64,000 nucleotides of DNA, taken from contig NZ_AOHO01000028.1 in the NCBI RefSeq assembly GCF_000342005.1, positions 1 through 64,000 of the forward strand. Reading direction: 5' to 3'. Under the pieces are notes generated by a model that had not been told where the DNA came from, ran no database searches, and was given only the letters and a program-made list of their open reading frames with translations. The stretch comes from Amycolatopsis decaplanina DSM 44594. GTDB lineage: Bacteria; Actinomycetota; Actinomycetes; Mycobacteriales; Pseudonocardiaceae. Made by a program: the position numbers and the translations under genes. The number at the start of each line of letters is the position of its first letter. The stretch's first letter is position 1. Shown here in pieces: positions 40,910 to 50,100 of this stretch.

Positions 40910-41788
40910 TCAGGCGTCGTTCGCCGCGTTGGGCCCGTCGAAGGGCCGGATGATCTCGAAAGCGTCCTGGAACCGCCACGGGATGCGGGACTCGCCGGCC
41001 TTGCGGATCAAGACGTCCTTGGTGCGAGCCGCTTTGTCCAGGAAGAACGGCATGGTTCGCAGGGGGCGGCCGAGGGGGCGCGAGAAGTCGTCCCAGTGCA
41101 CCGGAACGATGAACGACGGGCTGGTGGCCTCGACGACGTGATGCCAGTAGTCGTCCTGGAACTGCTTGTCCTGGGCGCCGAGAGCTCCGACTCCCAGGTA
41201 GAGGAAGTCGACGTCGAGCCCGTCGAACTGGTGAGGGACGAAGTTGGCACTCGGGTGGACGAGCATCCGTCCAGCGGAGTGGGTGAGCAGGAACGAGTAG
41301 CAGCCTCCGGTGCGGTAGGCGGACGCCTTGGCCGGTGTGGTCAAGGGCTCGTCGATGGTGCCCGGGTAGTGATCGCCCGGGCTGTGGCGCCCTTCGAAGA
41401 CGCGAACGGTGAAGTCTCCCAGCTTGACCTGGTCGCCGTCGGCGATCACGCACATGGAGTCGTCGGGCAGGCCCGCTCCGCGGCCGACGTTGAGCGTGGA
41501 CGGCGAACCGTACAAGGTGCCACCACGAAGGCGGACGACGTCGGGAGCATCCATGACGTGGTCGTGGTGGGAATGAGCCACGAACAGGGCATCGAGGTGG
41601 TCGATGCCGCCGCGCTCGAGCGCGGCGGTGATGCGCTCTTGATCGGGAGCGACCTTCCCGGCCAAGATCCGCGCCCACGACGGGCGGGAGAAGAACCCGT
41701 CGACCAGGATGCTCGTGACGCCGTCAAAGACGTGCACGGTCGAAGCGCCGAAGAAGATGGACGTCACGCCCGGGCGAGCTGCACTCAT
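40910..41788 (-). CDS. MBL-fold metallohydrolase (UlaG-like)
   Basis: 292 residues from ATG 41788. Metallo-beta-lactamase fold with the metal motif AHSHHDHVMD (HxHxDH) near residue 76, further His in FEGRHSPGDHYPG (~145) and VPVHWDD (~240). UlaG-like members hydrolyse lactones or phosphodiesters; substrate unknown. I used the internal ATG (MSAARPGVTSIFFGAS), since the open frame upstream has no family resemblance. No operon partner. Confidence 0.85.
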   Translation of the reverse strand: MSAARPGVTSIFFGASTVHVFDGVTSILVDGFFSRPSWARILAGKVAPDQERITAALERGGIDHLDALFVAHSHHDHVMDAPDVVRLRGGTLYGSPSTLNVGRGAGLPDDSMCVIADGDQVKLGDFTVRVFEGRHSPGDHYPGTIDEPLTTPAKASAYRTGGCYSFLLTHSAGRMLVHPSANFVPHQFDGLDVDFLYLGVGALGAQDKQFQDDYWHHVVEATSPSFIVPVHWDDFSRPLGRPLRTMPFFLDKAARTKDVLIRKAGESRIPWRFQDAFEIIRPFDGPNAANDA

Positions 41789-41953
41789 GCGGTCACCGTG
41801 GCACGCCGCACACGCGCTCGCATCGCGACCCCTGGAGCACCGAGAGGGGACGGCCTGACGGACGCGCCCCACCATGATCGCGGCAGGAGCACGCTGAACG
41901 TTCGCGCAGGGCGCGATCAGGGTGTTTCTCAGGCGGATGGGTAGGCTGCCCGC

Positions 41954-42307
41954 GTGGAGTTCGTGGTTGCCGAGGACGAGGTGCGGCTCTCCGCGTTCGG
42001 CGTTCTCCCGCAGGCTGAGAAGGCGTCGGGCGACGATTGGGTGCGAGAGGTGCGCGTCCCCGTCTCCGTGACCGAAGAGCTTCACGTCACCTGGGATGTG
42101 ATCGGGCGAAGCGTCCGCGTCCGGTACGAGCAGTCATCGAAGGTCGTCGTCGATGTCTACCGCGAACAGGCGGCCCTTCTCACGATTGAGGCTCACGAGA
42201 CTGGGCCCGTCGTCGCGTTGGAGTACTACGCAGAAGGCTGCCGCGGCCGGACGTGCGTGCAGACTCAACCGACCTTCGCCCTGCAGGACAACTTCCTGCG
42301 TACGTGA
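41954..42307 (+). CDS. Hypothetical protein
   Basis: 117 residues, GTG start (MEFVVAEDEVRLSAFGVLPQ). Beta-rich with alternating hydrophobic strands (VTWDVIGRSVRVRYEQ, ALLTIEAHETGPVVALEYY); no motif, signal or membrane segment seen. I do not recognise it. Divergent from the MBL-fold gene. Confidence 0.6.
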   Translation: MEFVVAEDEVRLSAFGVLPQAEKASGDDWVREVRVPVSVTEELHVTWDVIGRSVRVRYEQSSKVVVDVYREQAALLTIEAHETGPVVALEYYAEGCRGRTCVQTQPTFALQDNFLRT

Positions 42308-42584
42308 CTGTCCGCTTCCCGCGGTGGACGACTCGATCAACGCAGGTGTTCGAACTCGCACGGCAAGATCAAGAGATCCAAAATGTGTCAGGCACCCCTT
42401 CGTCAACGCCCACCCGCTGTGATCACACGATACCCGAGTGGTCCCTTGTCGTGCACCTCACCCATTTCTAGGGTAGTTGCACGGCCGTGAAAATTCGTCG
42501 CACTCCGGCGTCCGGCCTGTCGGGGGTTTTCGCAGGCGCGGCGGCCGTGGGGACAAATATGCCAGTCGCGCGGAAGGAATGGTT

Positions 42585-43721
42585 ATGTCGGTCGCTCCGG
42601 ACGGTTCGGTCTGCACTCGATGCGGTATGCCCATGGGGTACGACAAATTCATCGCCTGCCTCGATGACAGGGATCCATCGCCTGATCCCGCACTGTGCAC
42701 TCATTGTTTGAATCCGCCGGATCCAGCGGAATTGCCGGCTCAGGAAGACCGCGGCGGGTTACTCGACCTGGTCTTCCGGGTGACCCGTGGCGAAGCGGTG
42801 GGAGAAGTACCGGCCGAGCTCGGCGAACTTGTCGCCAGCGTGCCGGCGCGGCGGCCGCAGGCGAAGGCCGACGCGCTGGTTCTCTACAGTGGCGGCAAGG
42901 ATTCCAGCTGGATGCTGCACGATCTGGCAGGCAGGGACGTGCGGGTCGTGGCCTGGATGCTCGACCAGGGATATCAATCGCCGCTGGCGATCCGCAACGC
43001 CGGTTCACTGTGCGAGAAACTCGACATCGAATTGGTTATCGCGCGTCCGGAACGCGATCCGATGAACACTCTGTTCCGGCTCGGTTTCGCGATGAACGAA
43101 GAGGACGACCCAGATCTTCTCCGCGCGGCGATGTCGTGGGGGTCGGCGTGCTGGCCTTGTTTTTCCACCATTCTCGCCCAGGCGTCGTTCTATTGCCTGG
43201 AAAATATGATACCGCTATGTTTCGTCGGGACGCACAAAGGCCAGAACCGCACTACCGCCGGTGACCGGCCGATCGTGAAGGTAGACGGACTGACGCCGTT
43301 GGCCGGCGTCGTCGAGGACCAGGTCTCATTGTTGCGCAGACACGCCGAACGCAAGGCGCCGGAAGCCGCGGAATTGCTCCGGGCCGGGGACAGCGGAACC
43401 GCTCTGGTGCCCTTCTATGAGTTCGTGCCGAAGCCGCCGACCGAGCGCATCATCGCCGACCTCGAGGCCATCGGCTGGGAGGTACCCCACAACACCGGCA
43501 GCTGCAGCACAAATTGCATGATCAACGAACTTGGCTACCGCATCATGCGCAATCAGTACGGTTTCGACATCTACCAGATCGCCGAAGCCCACGAGCGGCG
43601 ACTCTCGCCCAACCCGTCGCCCGCGAACATCGCCACCCTCGACGAGGAGGCGATCCGACGCGGAGCGAAGCTGATCGAGCTGACACCGGTCGAGTCCCGC
43701 CGCTGGGGCATCGAAAAGTGA
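42585..43721 (+). CDS. PP-loop ATPase (TtuA/ExsB/N-acetyl-sugar-amidotransferase-like)
   Basis: 378 residues from ATG 42585 with AAGGA upstream. N-terminal zinc-type pairs CTRC (~10) and CTHC (~43), PP-loop SGGKDSS (~105) that adenylates a carbonyl oxygen, then CWPC (~189) and a later GSCSTNC (~310). The order Zn pair, PP-loop, CxxC, late Cys recalls the [4Fe-4S]-dependent thiolases TtuA/TtcA; WbpG-like enzymes that put nitrogen on sugars have a similar layout. It therefore swaps O for S or N on an unknown substrate. Its stop overlaps the next start by 4 bases. First gene of the candidate peptide cluster. Confidence 0.85.
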   Translation: MSVAPDGSVCTRCGMPMGYDKFIACLDDRDPSPDPALCTHCLNPPDPAELPAQEDRGGLLDLVFRVTRGEAVGEVPAELGELVASVPARRPQAKADALVLYSGGKDSSWMLHDLAGRDVRVVAWMLDQGYQSPLAIRNAGSLCEKLDIELVIARPERDPMNTLFRLGFAMNEEDDPDLLRAAMSWGSACWPCFSTILAQASFYCLENMIPLCFVGTHKGQNRTTAGDRPIVKVDGLTPLAGVVEDQVSLLRRHAERKAPEAAELLRAGDSGTALVPFYEFVPKPPTERIIADLEAIGWEVPHNTGSCSTNCMINELGYRIMRNQYGFDIYQIAEAHERRLSPNPSPANIATLDEEAIRRGAKLIELTPVESRRWGIEK

Positions 43722-44935
43722 CTGCCGAACCCCACTGGCCCGAGCTGCGGGCCCAGTTCGACCTCGACCCGGCCTACGTGCACCTGGGACTCTCAGTGCT
43801 GGCCCCACACCCGCGGCCAGTCCGCGAGGCGATCGAACGGCACCGGCAGGGCCTCGACAGCAACCCGGCGTTGTACTTCCACCATCGCGACGAGCTCCAG
43901 CGCCGCGTCCTGGAGAAGGCGGGACGCTACCTCGGTGCCGAGCCGGACACGATCGCGCTCACCGAAAGCACCACCATGGGCCTCGCCGTCGTGTTCACCG
44001 GCATGATGCTGCGGCCCGGCGAGGAGATCCTGAGCACCGCGCACGAGCACTACGCGGCCAGGGAACTTTTGCGGTTCAAGGCCGAATCGAGCGGCGCGTC
44101 CCACCGGACCATCGAGCTCTACGAGGACCCTCGGGCGGCGACCGAGGACGAGATCGTCGCTGCTGTGGCCCGCGGCATCGGGGACCGGACCAGGCTGCTG
44201 GCACTGACCTGGGTGCACTCGGGGACCGGGGTCAAGCTGCCGCTGACCCGTATCGCGGAGGTCGTCGCGGCCGTCAACGCCGGGCGTACACCCGGCACCG
44301 AGGTCCTGACCTGCGTCGACGGGGTGCACGGTATGGGCGTCGAGGATTTCGAGGTGACCGAGCTCGGCTGCGACTTCTTTGCCACAGGTTGCCACAAATG
44401 GCTGTTCGGACCACGGGGTACGGGCCTGGTCTGGGGCAGTGAGCGGGGCTGGGCCGCGATCCGGCCGATCATCACCTCGTTCGACGTCGAGGTGTTCTGG
44501 CCGTGGTACCTGGGCTCCGTGCCGGACGGCAAGGCGCCGGCGGCACGGTTCTGCACCCCGGGCGGGTTCCCGGCCTACGAACACCGGTGGGCGCTCGCCG
44601 AAGCCTTCGACTTCCAACAGGAGCTGGGAAAGCCCTGGGTGGCCGCCCGCATCCACGACCTGAACGCGCACTGCCGCGGTGCGCTCGCCGACGTAGCCGG
44701 TGTCCACGTGCGCACGCCCGACGTGGGCGGGCTGACGTCCGGGATGGTGTGCTTCGACGTTCCCGGCATCGACCCGGCCACCGTCGTCGACCTCCTGCTC
44801 GCCGAAGGGGTCGTCGCCGGGCAGACGCCGTATCGCAGCAGCGCGGTCCGGTTCGCCCCTGGCGTGCTGAACGACTTCGGCGACATCGACCGCGGAGCCG
44901 AGGCACTGGGCCGGATCATCGAAAACCACACCTGA
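43718..44935 (+). CDS. Class V PLP-dependent enzyme (aminotransferase / isopenicillin-N-epimerase / desulfurase-like)
   Basis: 405 residues. GTG start inside the preceding stop (GTGA overlap), implying coupled translation. PLP lysine in GCHKWLFGPRGTG (~228); DGVHGMG holds the cofactor Asp and His. Closest in pattern to CefD/EgtE-like proteins. No desulfurase loop Cys is evident near the C-terminus, so sulfur donation is possible but unproved; C-S lyase, epimerase or transaminase activity is equally possible. Coupling to the PP-loop enzyme suggests it supplies or prepares the atom transferred. Confidence 0.85.
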   Translation: MTAEPHWPELRAQFDLDPAYVHLGLSVLAPHPRPVREAIERHRQGLDSNPALYFHHRDELQRRVLEKAGRYLGAEPDTIALTESTTMGLAVVFTGMMLRPGEEILSTAHEHYAARELLRFKAESSGASHRTIELYEDPRAATEDEIVAAVARGIGDRTRLLALTWVHSGTGVKLPLTRIAEVVAAVNAGRTPGTEVLTCVDGVHGMGVEDFEVTELGCDFFATGCHKWLFGPRGTGLVWGSERGWAAIRPIITSFDVEVFWPWYLGSVPDGKAPAARFCTPGGFPAYEHRWALAEAFDFQQELGKPWVAARIHDLNAHCRGALADVAGVHVRTPDVGGLTSGMVCFDVPGIDPATVVDLLLAEGVVAGQTPYRSSAVRFAPGVLNDFGDIDRGAEALGRIIENHT

Positions 44936-44946
44936 ACGGAGAGACG

Positions 44947-45996
44947 TTGAGCAACAGGGATGCCGACCGGGATGCGGTGGTCAGGGTGGCCCGCGGCGCG
45001 ACCCTGTTCACCCCGTGGGCGTTGCGGGCCGCGGTTACGCTCGGACTGCCGGACCTGGTGGTCGACGGCGTCAATGACCTCGCCGACCTGGCGCGCCGGT
45101 CCGGTGCGGATGTGACCGCCCTTCGGCGGCTGGTCCGGTATCTCGTGCTGCTGGAGGTGTTCCGCGCGCCCGCCGCAGATCGCGTCGAACTCGGAGAGCT
45201 CGGGGCGGTCCTGTGCAGCGGTCACCCGGCAGGCTTGGCGAAGGCACTGGACCAGCGCGAAGCCTTTGCCCGTCGTGGTGACGAGGCGATCGCCTCACTG
45301 CCCGAAGCGGTGCGCACGGGCAAAAGCGTGTGGGCCGGTCTGTTCGGACGCGGCTTTTGGGACGACCTGGCCGCCGATCCGGTGCTCGGCCGGTCCTTCG
45401 ACGCGGCGATGGCCGCGCACGCCGCCGCGCTCGGCCCCGAGGTGGCGCGTCGGTACGACTGGTCGGGGGTCCGGCACGTGACCGACGTCGGCGGCGGGAC
45501 CGGGCACGTCCTCGCGGCCGTACTGGCCGCTCGCCCCGGGCTCACCGGAACTCTGGTGGATCTGCCCGGCACCGTCAGCGCCGCGGACACGGTGTTGCGG
45601 GCGGCGGGGGTGTCGGATCGGGTGACGGTGGTGGGCGGCAGCTTCTTCGATCCGCTGCCCGGCGGGACGGACGTCTGTCTGCTGGCGAACATCCTGCACG
45701 ACTGGCCCGACGAGGCCGCGGTCGCGATCCTGCGCCGCTGCGGGGCCGCGGTGGTCGCGGGCGGGCAGGTCGTGCTCGTCGAGCGGGTGCTGGACGAGGT
45801 GCCCGCCGCCGGCGACGATCCCGGTCAGTTCGTGGCGAGCCAGCGAGACTTGGCCATGCTGCTCCTGCTGGACGCTGCCGAGCGCACCGAAGCGCAGTTC
45901 GCCCGGCTCGGCCGGGAAGCCGGGCTGCGGCCGGACGGCGTCGCCGAACTGTTGCCGGAGCAAGGTCTGTTCCTGGTCTGCTTCGACGTCGGCTGA
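44947..45996 (+). CDS. SAM-dependent O-methyltransferase (PF00891 type)
   Basis: 349 residues from TTG 44947, with GGAGAG 4 bases upstream. N-terminal dimerisation helices (~1-90, FTPWALRAAVTLGLPDLV), Rossmann part with motif I DVGGGTGHVLA (~180), LVDLP, and the post-motif ILHDWPDEAAV (~257). Such enzymes methylate hydroxyls on antibiotics. Third gene of the operon; 15 bp from the convergent P450. Confidence 0.9.
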   Translation: MSNRDADRDAVVRVARGATLFTPWALRAAVTLGLPDLVVDGVNDLADLARRSGADVTALRRLVRYLVLLEVFRAPAADRVELGELGAVLCSGHPAGLAKALDQREAFARRGDEAIASLPEAVRTGKSVWAGLFGRGFWDDLAADPVLGRSFDAAMAAHAAALGPEVARRYDWSGVRHVTDVGGGTGHVLAAVLAARPGLTGTLVDLPGTVSAADTVLRAAGVSDRVTVVGGSFFDPLPGGTDVCLLANILHDWPDEAAVAILRRCGAAVVAGGQVVLVERVLDEVPAAGDDPGQFVASQRDLAMLLLLDAAERTEAQFARLGREAGLRPDGVAELLPEQGLFLVCFDVG

Positions 45997-46011
45997 CTGC
46001 CGGCAGGAGGC

Positions 46012-47217
46012 TCAGCCGGCCCAGGAAACTTCGAGGGGAAGGACCCGGAACCCGATGGCCTTGCGCACGTCCTCGGGTCGCACGCGGCCGTCCAGTGAGA
46101 ACGAGTCCCACCGCTCGAGCACCGCGCGCAGGGCGATGCGCTGCTCGAGCCGGGCCAATGGGGCACCGACGCAGAAGTGGATACCCCGCCCGAATCCCAG
46201 ATGGCGGTTGGGTTCGCGCCGCGGGTCGAAGCGGTCCGCTTGCGCGAACTGGCGTTCGTCCCGGTTCGCGGAGGCGATCCAGATGAGCAGCACCTCACCC
46301 GCCGGGATGACCTGGCCGCCGAGGGTGACTTCGCGGGTGGTCCGGCGCGGGGTCGCGGGCAGCTGCCCCCGGAAGCGCAGGACCTCCTCGACGGCGGCAG
46401 GGATCAGGCCAGGCCGGCGCCGCAGTGCCGCAGCGAGGTCCGGCCGGGTGGCCAGCAGGTGCACGGCGTTGCCGAGCACCAGTGTGGTGGTGATGTGCCC
46501 GGCTACCAGCAGGAAGCCGCAGACGCCCAGCACCTCCTCGTCCGCAAGCCGGGTACCGGCCACCTCGACGGCGGCGAGCTTGCTGATCAGGTCGCCGCCC
46601 GGATGCCGCCGCCGGTAACGGATGTGGTCGAGGAAATAGGCGTTCATCTCGCCGATCAGCGGTTCGACCGAGCGCAACATCTCCTCGGTCGGCACCACCA
46701 CCGGCTTGTCCCCGCGGCCCTGGAAGAACAGCGCGTCGGCCCAGGCGCGGAAGCGGTGCCGATCGGCCAGCGGGATATTCATCAGCTCGGCGATCACGAT
46801 CAGCGGAAGTGGGTAGGCCAGGTCGCCGACCAGCTCCACCCGGCGCCGCCCGTCCATCGAGTCGAGCAGCTCGTGCGCGATGGCGGTGATGCGGGGCGCG
46901 AGACCGGCGATCATCCGGGGCGTGAGCGCGGTCCTGACCAGTGCCCGCAGTTTCGTGTGCTCCGGCGGGTCGAAACCGTTGAACGCGCCGCGCGCGACGA
47001 TCGCGAACTGCTCCGGCTGCCGGACAGCCGAGCGCAGGTCCGACGAGAACGTCTCGTGGTCGCCGATGACGCGCACCGCGTCGTCGTAGCGGAACACGTG
47101 CCAGTTCCCCAGCTCCGCGTCGTAATGCACCGGCTTCGAGTCCCGCATCCGTGTCCACCAGCGCACCAGGGAGGCATAGTCGCTGCGCTGGTCGGCCAGT
47201 CCCAGCCCCGCGGTCAT
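46012..47217 (-). CDS. Cytochrome P450
   Basis: 401 residues, soluble bacterial class. I-helix VAGHITTTLVLGN (~247, AGxxTT), ExxR in EEVLRFR (~288), heme Cys in FGRGIHFCVGAPLAR (~352). Start overlaps the stop of the glycosyltransferase (ATGA). In the candidate peptide cluster it could hydroxylate or cross-link a side chain; in several RiPP families P450s join aromatic residues, and the peptide here has a Trp in every repeat (inference). Confidence 0.93.
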   Translation of the reverse strand: MTAGLGLADQRSDYASLVRWWTRMRDSKPVHYDAELGNWHVFRYDDAVRVIGDHETFSSDLRSAVRQPEQFAIVARGAFNGFDPPEHTKLRALVRTALTPRMIAGLAPRITAIAHELLDSMDGRRRVELVGDLAYPLPLIVIAELMNIPLADRHRFRAWADALFFQGRGDKPVVVPTEEMLRSVEPLIGEMNAYFLDHIRYRRRHPGGDLISKLAAVEVAGTRLADEEVLGVCGFLLVAGHITTTLVLGNAVHLLATRPDLAAALRRRPGLIPAAVEEVLRFRGQLPATPRRTTREVTLGGQVIPAGEVLLIWIASANRDERQFAQADRFDPRREPNRHLGFGRGIHFCVGAPLARLEQRIALRAVLERWDSFSLDGRVRPEDVRKAIGFRVLPLEVSWAG

Positions 47218-48527
47218 CCGGTCACTCCGGCCTTCTCGTCGTCACCAGCACGGCCGGGATCGGCGGCCATGATGCCGAAGATCTCATCATGCAGTCCACT
47301 GAGGACAGTCCGGTCACCCGGATCGCGGCGGTCGATCAGGCCCAGCTCCGTCGTCCGGACGGTCAGGTCTTCCAGCGTTTCCAACCGGTAATGGTCGAGG
47401 AAGGCGCGGACGGCGGGCGAGTAGCGCTCACGGTGTAACGCCGCGGACGGGTTCACGGGTACCGTCAGCCGCGGGCGCGCGGTGAGCTCGCCGACCACGT
47501 CGCGGAGTACACGCATGGTCTCCTCGTAGGTCGCCCAGGCCGGCGTTCGGTAGTCCGTCAGCTTGCCGCGGTCCAGCACCCGGCGGCATTGCCGGGCGAG
47601 GTCGGCCGGGTCGACGGCGGCGAAGTCGAACGGGCTGGTCCGGCCGGTGTCCCCGTGCTGGACCGCGGCCAGTGCGCCGTTGTGCTCGCCGACGAAGTAC
47701 GGGAAGCCGTCCCAGCGCGGCAGCACCGCGGGCAGCCCGCAGGCCATCGCCTCCAGCGGCGCTTTCCCATAGGTCTCGAAGATGCTGGTGGCAGCGGAGA
47801 CGTAGAGATCCGCCGCGTTGTACAGGCTCACCGTCTCCTCCCGCGAGAGACGCTGGAACAGCACCACGTGCTCGAGCTGTACGGCGAGCTGGTTGTACAG
47901 CACCGCGTCGATGTGTGTCACCGACATCGTCAGCAGTGCGTCCGGCACGCTCCGGCGCAGCAGGTGGTACGCCTCGAGCAGGGCGCCGATTCCCTTGTCG
48001 GTCATGAACCGGCCGGTATAGAGCAGGATCGGCCGGTCCGGTGGCAGCCCGAACCGGGCCCTGGCCGCCGCGCGGTCCCCCGGCCGGTAGATGTCGCGGA
48101 TGCCGAACGTGCAGATGTTGCGGGCGGGGATCCCGGCGACCTGCTCGTAGGCGGCCGCGGCATTGGTCGAGCCGCACAGGACCAGGTCGCCGGGATGCGC
48201 GGTCTCGGCGACCAGCATCAGGTGGCACAGGATATTGAGCGGGTACGGGTTCGTGTGCGGGATGATCAGCGCCGGGCACGAGTGGCCGTCCCGCCTCATC
48301 AGATACAGCAGAGGCAGCGCCTCGGTGTACTCCGCCACGACCATGTCCACAGTGGACAGATCGCAGGCTTCGCGCAGTCTGGCGTACACCTGCTCGAAGA
48401 ACTCGAAGCCGTGTCTGGCCGCCGGCAGCTGCTCGATCCGGAACAGCAGCAGTTCCGTGTCCTGACAGAAGATACTGACGTCGTCAGGCGCGTCGGTCAG
48501 TGCCAGTACCCGCTTCATCGTCGTCAT
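47214..48527 (-). CDS. Glycosyltransferase family 4
   Basis: 437 residues, GT-B fold. Acceptor half ~1-175, donor half with LLYTGRFMTDKGIGALLEAY (~185) and the donor-binding ETYGKAPLEAMACGLPAVLP (~265, ExxxxxxxE). ATG at 48527; an ATG three codons inside is an alternative. Lies between the epimerase-like gene and the P450, likely one operon. Probably adds a sugar to the cluster product; sugar unknown. Confidence 0.88.
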   Translation of the reverse strand: MTTMKRVLALTDAPDDVSIFCQDTELLLFRIEQLPAARHGFEFFEQVYARLREACDLSTVDMVVAEYTEALPLLYLMRRDGHSCPALIIPHTNPYPLNILCHLMLVAETAHPGDLVLCGSTNAAAAYEQVAGIPARNICTFGIRDIYRPGDRAAARARFGLPPDRPILLYTGRFMTDKGIGALLEAYHLLRRSVPDALLTMSVTHIDAVLYNQLAVQLEHVVLFQRLSREETVSLYNAADLYVSAATSIFETYGKAPLEAMACGLPAVLPRWDGFPYFVGEHNGALAAVQHGDTGRTSPFDFAAVDPADLARQCRRVLDRGKLTDYRTPAWATYEETMRVLRDVVGELTARPRLTVPVNPSAALHRERYSPAVRAFLDHYRLETLEDLTVRTTELGLIDRRDPGDRTVLSGLHDEIFGIMAADPGRAGDDEKAGVTG

Positions 48528-48545
48528 CCCGTCCCACCCGCGCCG

Positions 48546-49544
48546 TCAGGACGGCAGGCTCTCGAAGTACATCTGCCGAGTACCGAGTTCCGGCCAGCGG
48601 TCGCGTGCTTCCTTGGCGGACGCGATCACGCGGCGGATACCCTCCTCGACCGTGACCGACGGGTGGAAACCGAGGAGGTTCTCGGCCTTGCGCGTGTCCG
48701 CCCACAGCCGCTCCGCGTAGATCGCGATGGGCGTCGGTACGTAGCGGGGCGTGAGGCCCATGCCCAGTTCGGCGCCGATCAGGTCGAGGGTGCGATTGAA
48801 CGTCGTTTCCAGCCCGGTCCCGACGTTGAACTCGTCGGTCTTGAGGTCGGCTTCCAGCGCGAGCTGAAAGGCGCGACCGGCGTCGGTGACGTAGATGAAA
48901 TCGCGGGTCTGCTGCCCGTTTCCCCAGAGCACGGGCGTTTGCCCACTGAGCGCGGCCCAGACGAACAGCGAGATGACGTTCGCGTAGCCGCCCTTGCTGA
49001 ACTCATCGTGCCCGTAGACGCTGAACGGGCGCAGCCCGACAGCGGTGATGCCGTAGCGGTCGGAGTACTGCCGGGCCGCCTCTTCGTTCCACTTCTTCGA
49101 AAGCGCTTTCAGATCCGGCGGGGCCAGGGTCATCTCCTCGGTGTAGGGCACCGGGTTCCCCTCGTACACCGCGCTCGTGCTGGCGTACACCAGTTTGCCG
49201 ACGTCATTGCGGCGCACGGCCTCCAGGATGTTGAGGAAGCCTTGTGTGGTGACCGACGCGCCGTCGGTGGGGTCTTCCTCGTACATCAGGAAGGAGGACG
49301 GCGCGGCGAGGTGGATGACCCCGTCCATCCCCTTGGTCAGCTTCGCCACCAGGGAATAGTCGCGGGAGTCGCCTTCGACCCAATTGACCTCGTTGCGGAT
49401 CTCGTCGTCGACGAACTCCTTCCCGCCGATCTTGTAGTTGTCCAGCGCCGTGATGGCGTACCCGTCACGGACCATTCCGGCAATCATGTTGCGTCCGATG
49501 AATCCGGCGCCGCCGGTGACGAGGACGTCCTTGTAGGAAGCCAT
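48546..49544 (-). CDS. NAD-dependent epimerase/dehydratase-like protein (extended SDR)
   Basis: 332 residues from ATG 49544. Rossmann motif VTGGAGFIG (~9), IHLAAPSS, then YASTSAVYEGNPVPY (Ser of the triad). The expected Y-x-x-x-K reads K-A-L-S-K in LKALSKKWNE (~155): the catalytic Tyr is missing while the Lys remains. C-terminal DFIYVTDAGRAFQ and FNVGTG match sugar epimerases. It may use another residue, or act as a binding partner. Presumably it serves the glycosyltransferase. Confidence 0.88.
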   Translation of the reverse strand: MASYKDVLVTGGAGFIGRNMIAGMVRDGYAITALDNYKIGGKEFVDDEIRNEVNWVEGDSRDYSLVAKLTKGMDGVIHLAAPSSFLMYEEDPTDGASVTTQGFLNILEAVRRNDVGKLVYASTSAVYEGNPVPYTEEMTLAPPDLKALSKKWNEEAARQYSDRYGITAVGLRPFSVYGHDEFSKGGYANVISLFVWAALSGQTPVLWGNGQQTRDFIYVTDAGRAFQLALEADLKTDEFNVGTGLETTFNRTLDLIGAELGMGLTPRYVPTPIAIYAERLWADTRKAENLLGFHPSVTVEEGIRRVIASAKEARDRWPELGTRQMYFESLPS

Positions 49545-50100
49545 ATCGCTCCTCGGGGGAACTCGCTGCGAGAGCCGGTGTCCAGCCCCCCAGGGTGACA
49601 CCGGCGAGAATTTACCTTCTCCATGGAAGCAGACCGCGAAAGGCGGGGGAATCCGCTGATCGAGTGGACGATCATCGATTGGAAAGTGCTTGCTTGTTTT
49701 TCCATTCGTAGCACAAATCGGTAGTTTTGTTTCTGCGGCAAGGAGGAATCCGTAGCGCGGATCCGCCGGTCGCCTGGCCTGCGGACCGGGGTACCAGAAC
49801 CCGTTTGGTGGACACGGATCCGCGCGCTGACGACAGAGGGCGACGAAGTCGGGCACCGGCGGCCGATTGATCGACACCGAATCCGCGTGTTAGAAATGCT
49901 GTGGCGCGATCCACCGGAAGCGGGGATTGGGGGGCTGACGGCCATTCTTGCGCCAACCGCCTTTCGTCCACAAAGGAATTCCGCGCTCGCGCCACTGCCG
50001 GGCGCCTTCGTTCCCGTCCGCGTGACGGGAGACCATTCCCGCACTCCTCGTGCCGGGGCTGGCGGCCGGGAGCCGATTCGATTCAGCGAAAGGAGGAACA
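49545..50100. promoter_or_regulatory. Divergent intergenic region of the peptide cluster
   Basis: 556 bp between the epimerase-like gene (minus) and the repeat peptide (plus). No convincing gene. A weak promoter match on the plus strand is TTGATC (49867-49872), 18-bp spacer, TAGAAA (49891-49896). The last part carries AAAGGAGG at 50089-50096, the ribosome binding site of the peptide gene. No regulator gene for the cluster is visible. Confidence 0.4.

Noticed and set aside
43718..44935. Calling the class V enzyme a cysteine desulfurase outright
   Set aside because: No active-site Cys loop is evident; the fold family also holds epimerases, lyases and transaminases.
49672..49995. Minus-strand ORF upstream of the epimerase-like gene
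   Set aside because: Arg/Ser-rich, no ribosome binding site, and the region must hold the divergent promoters.
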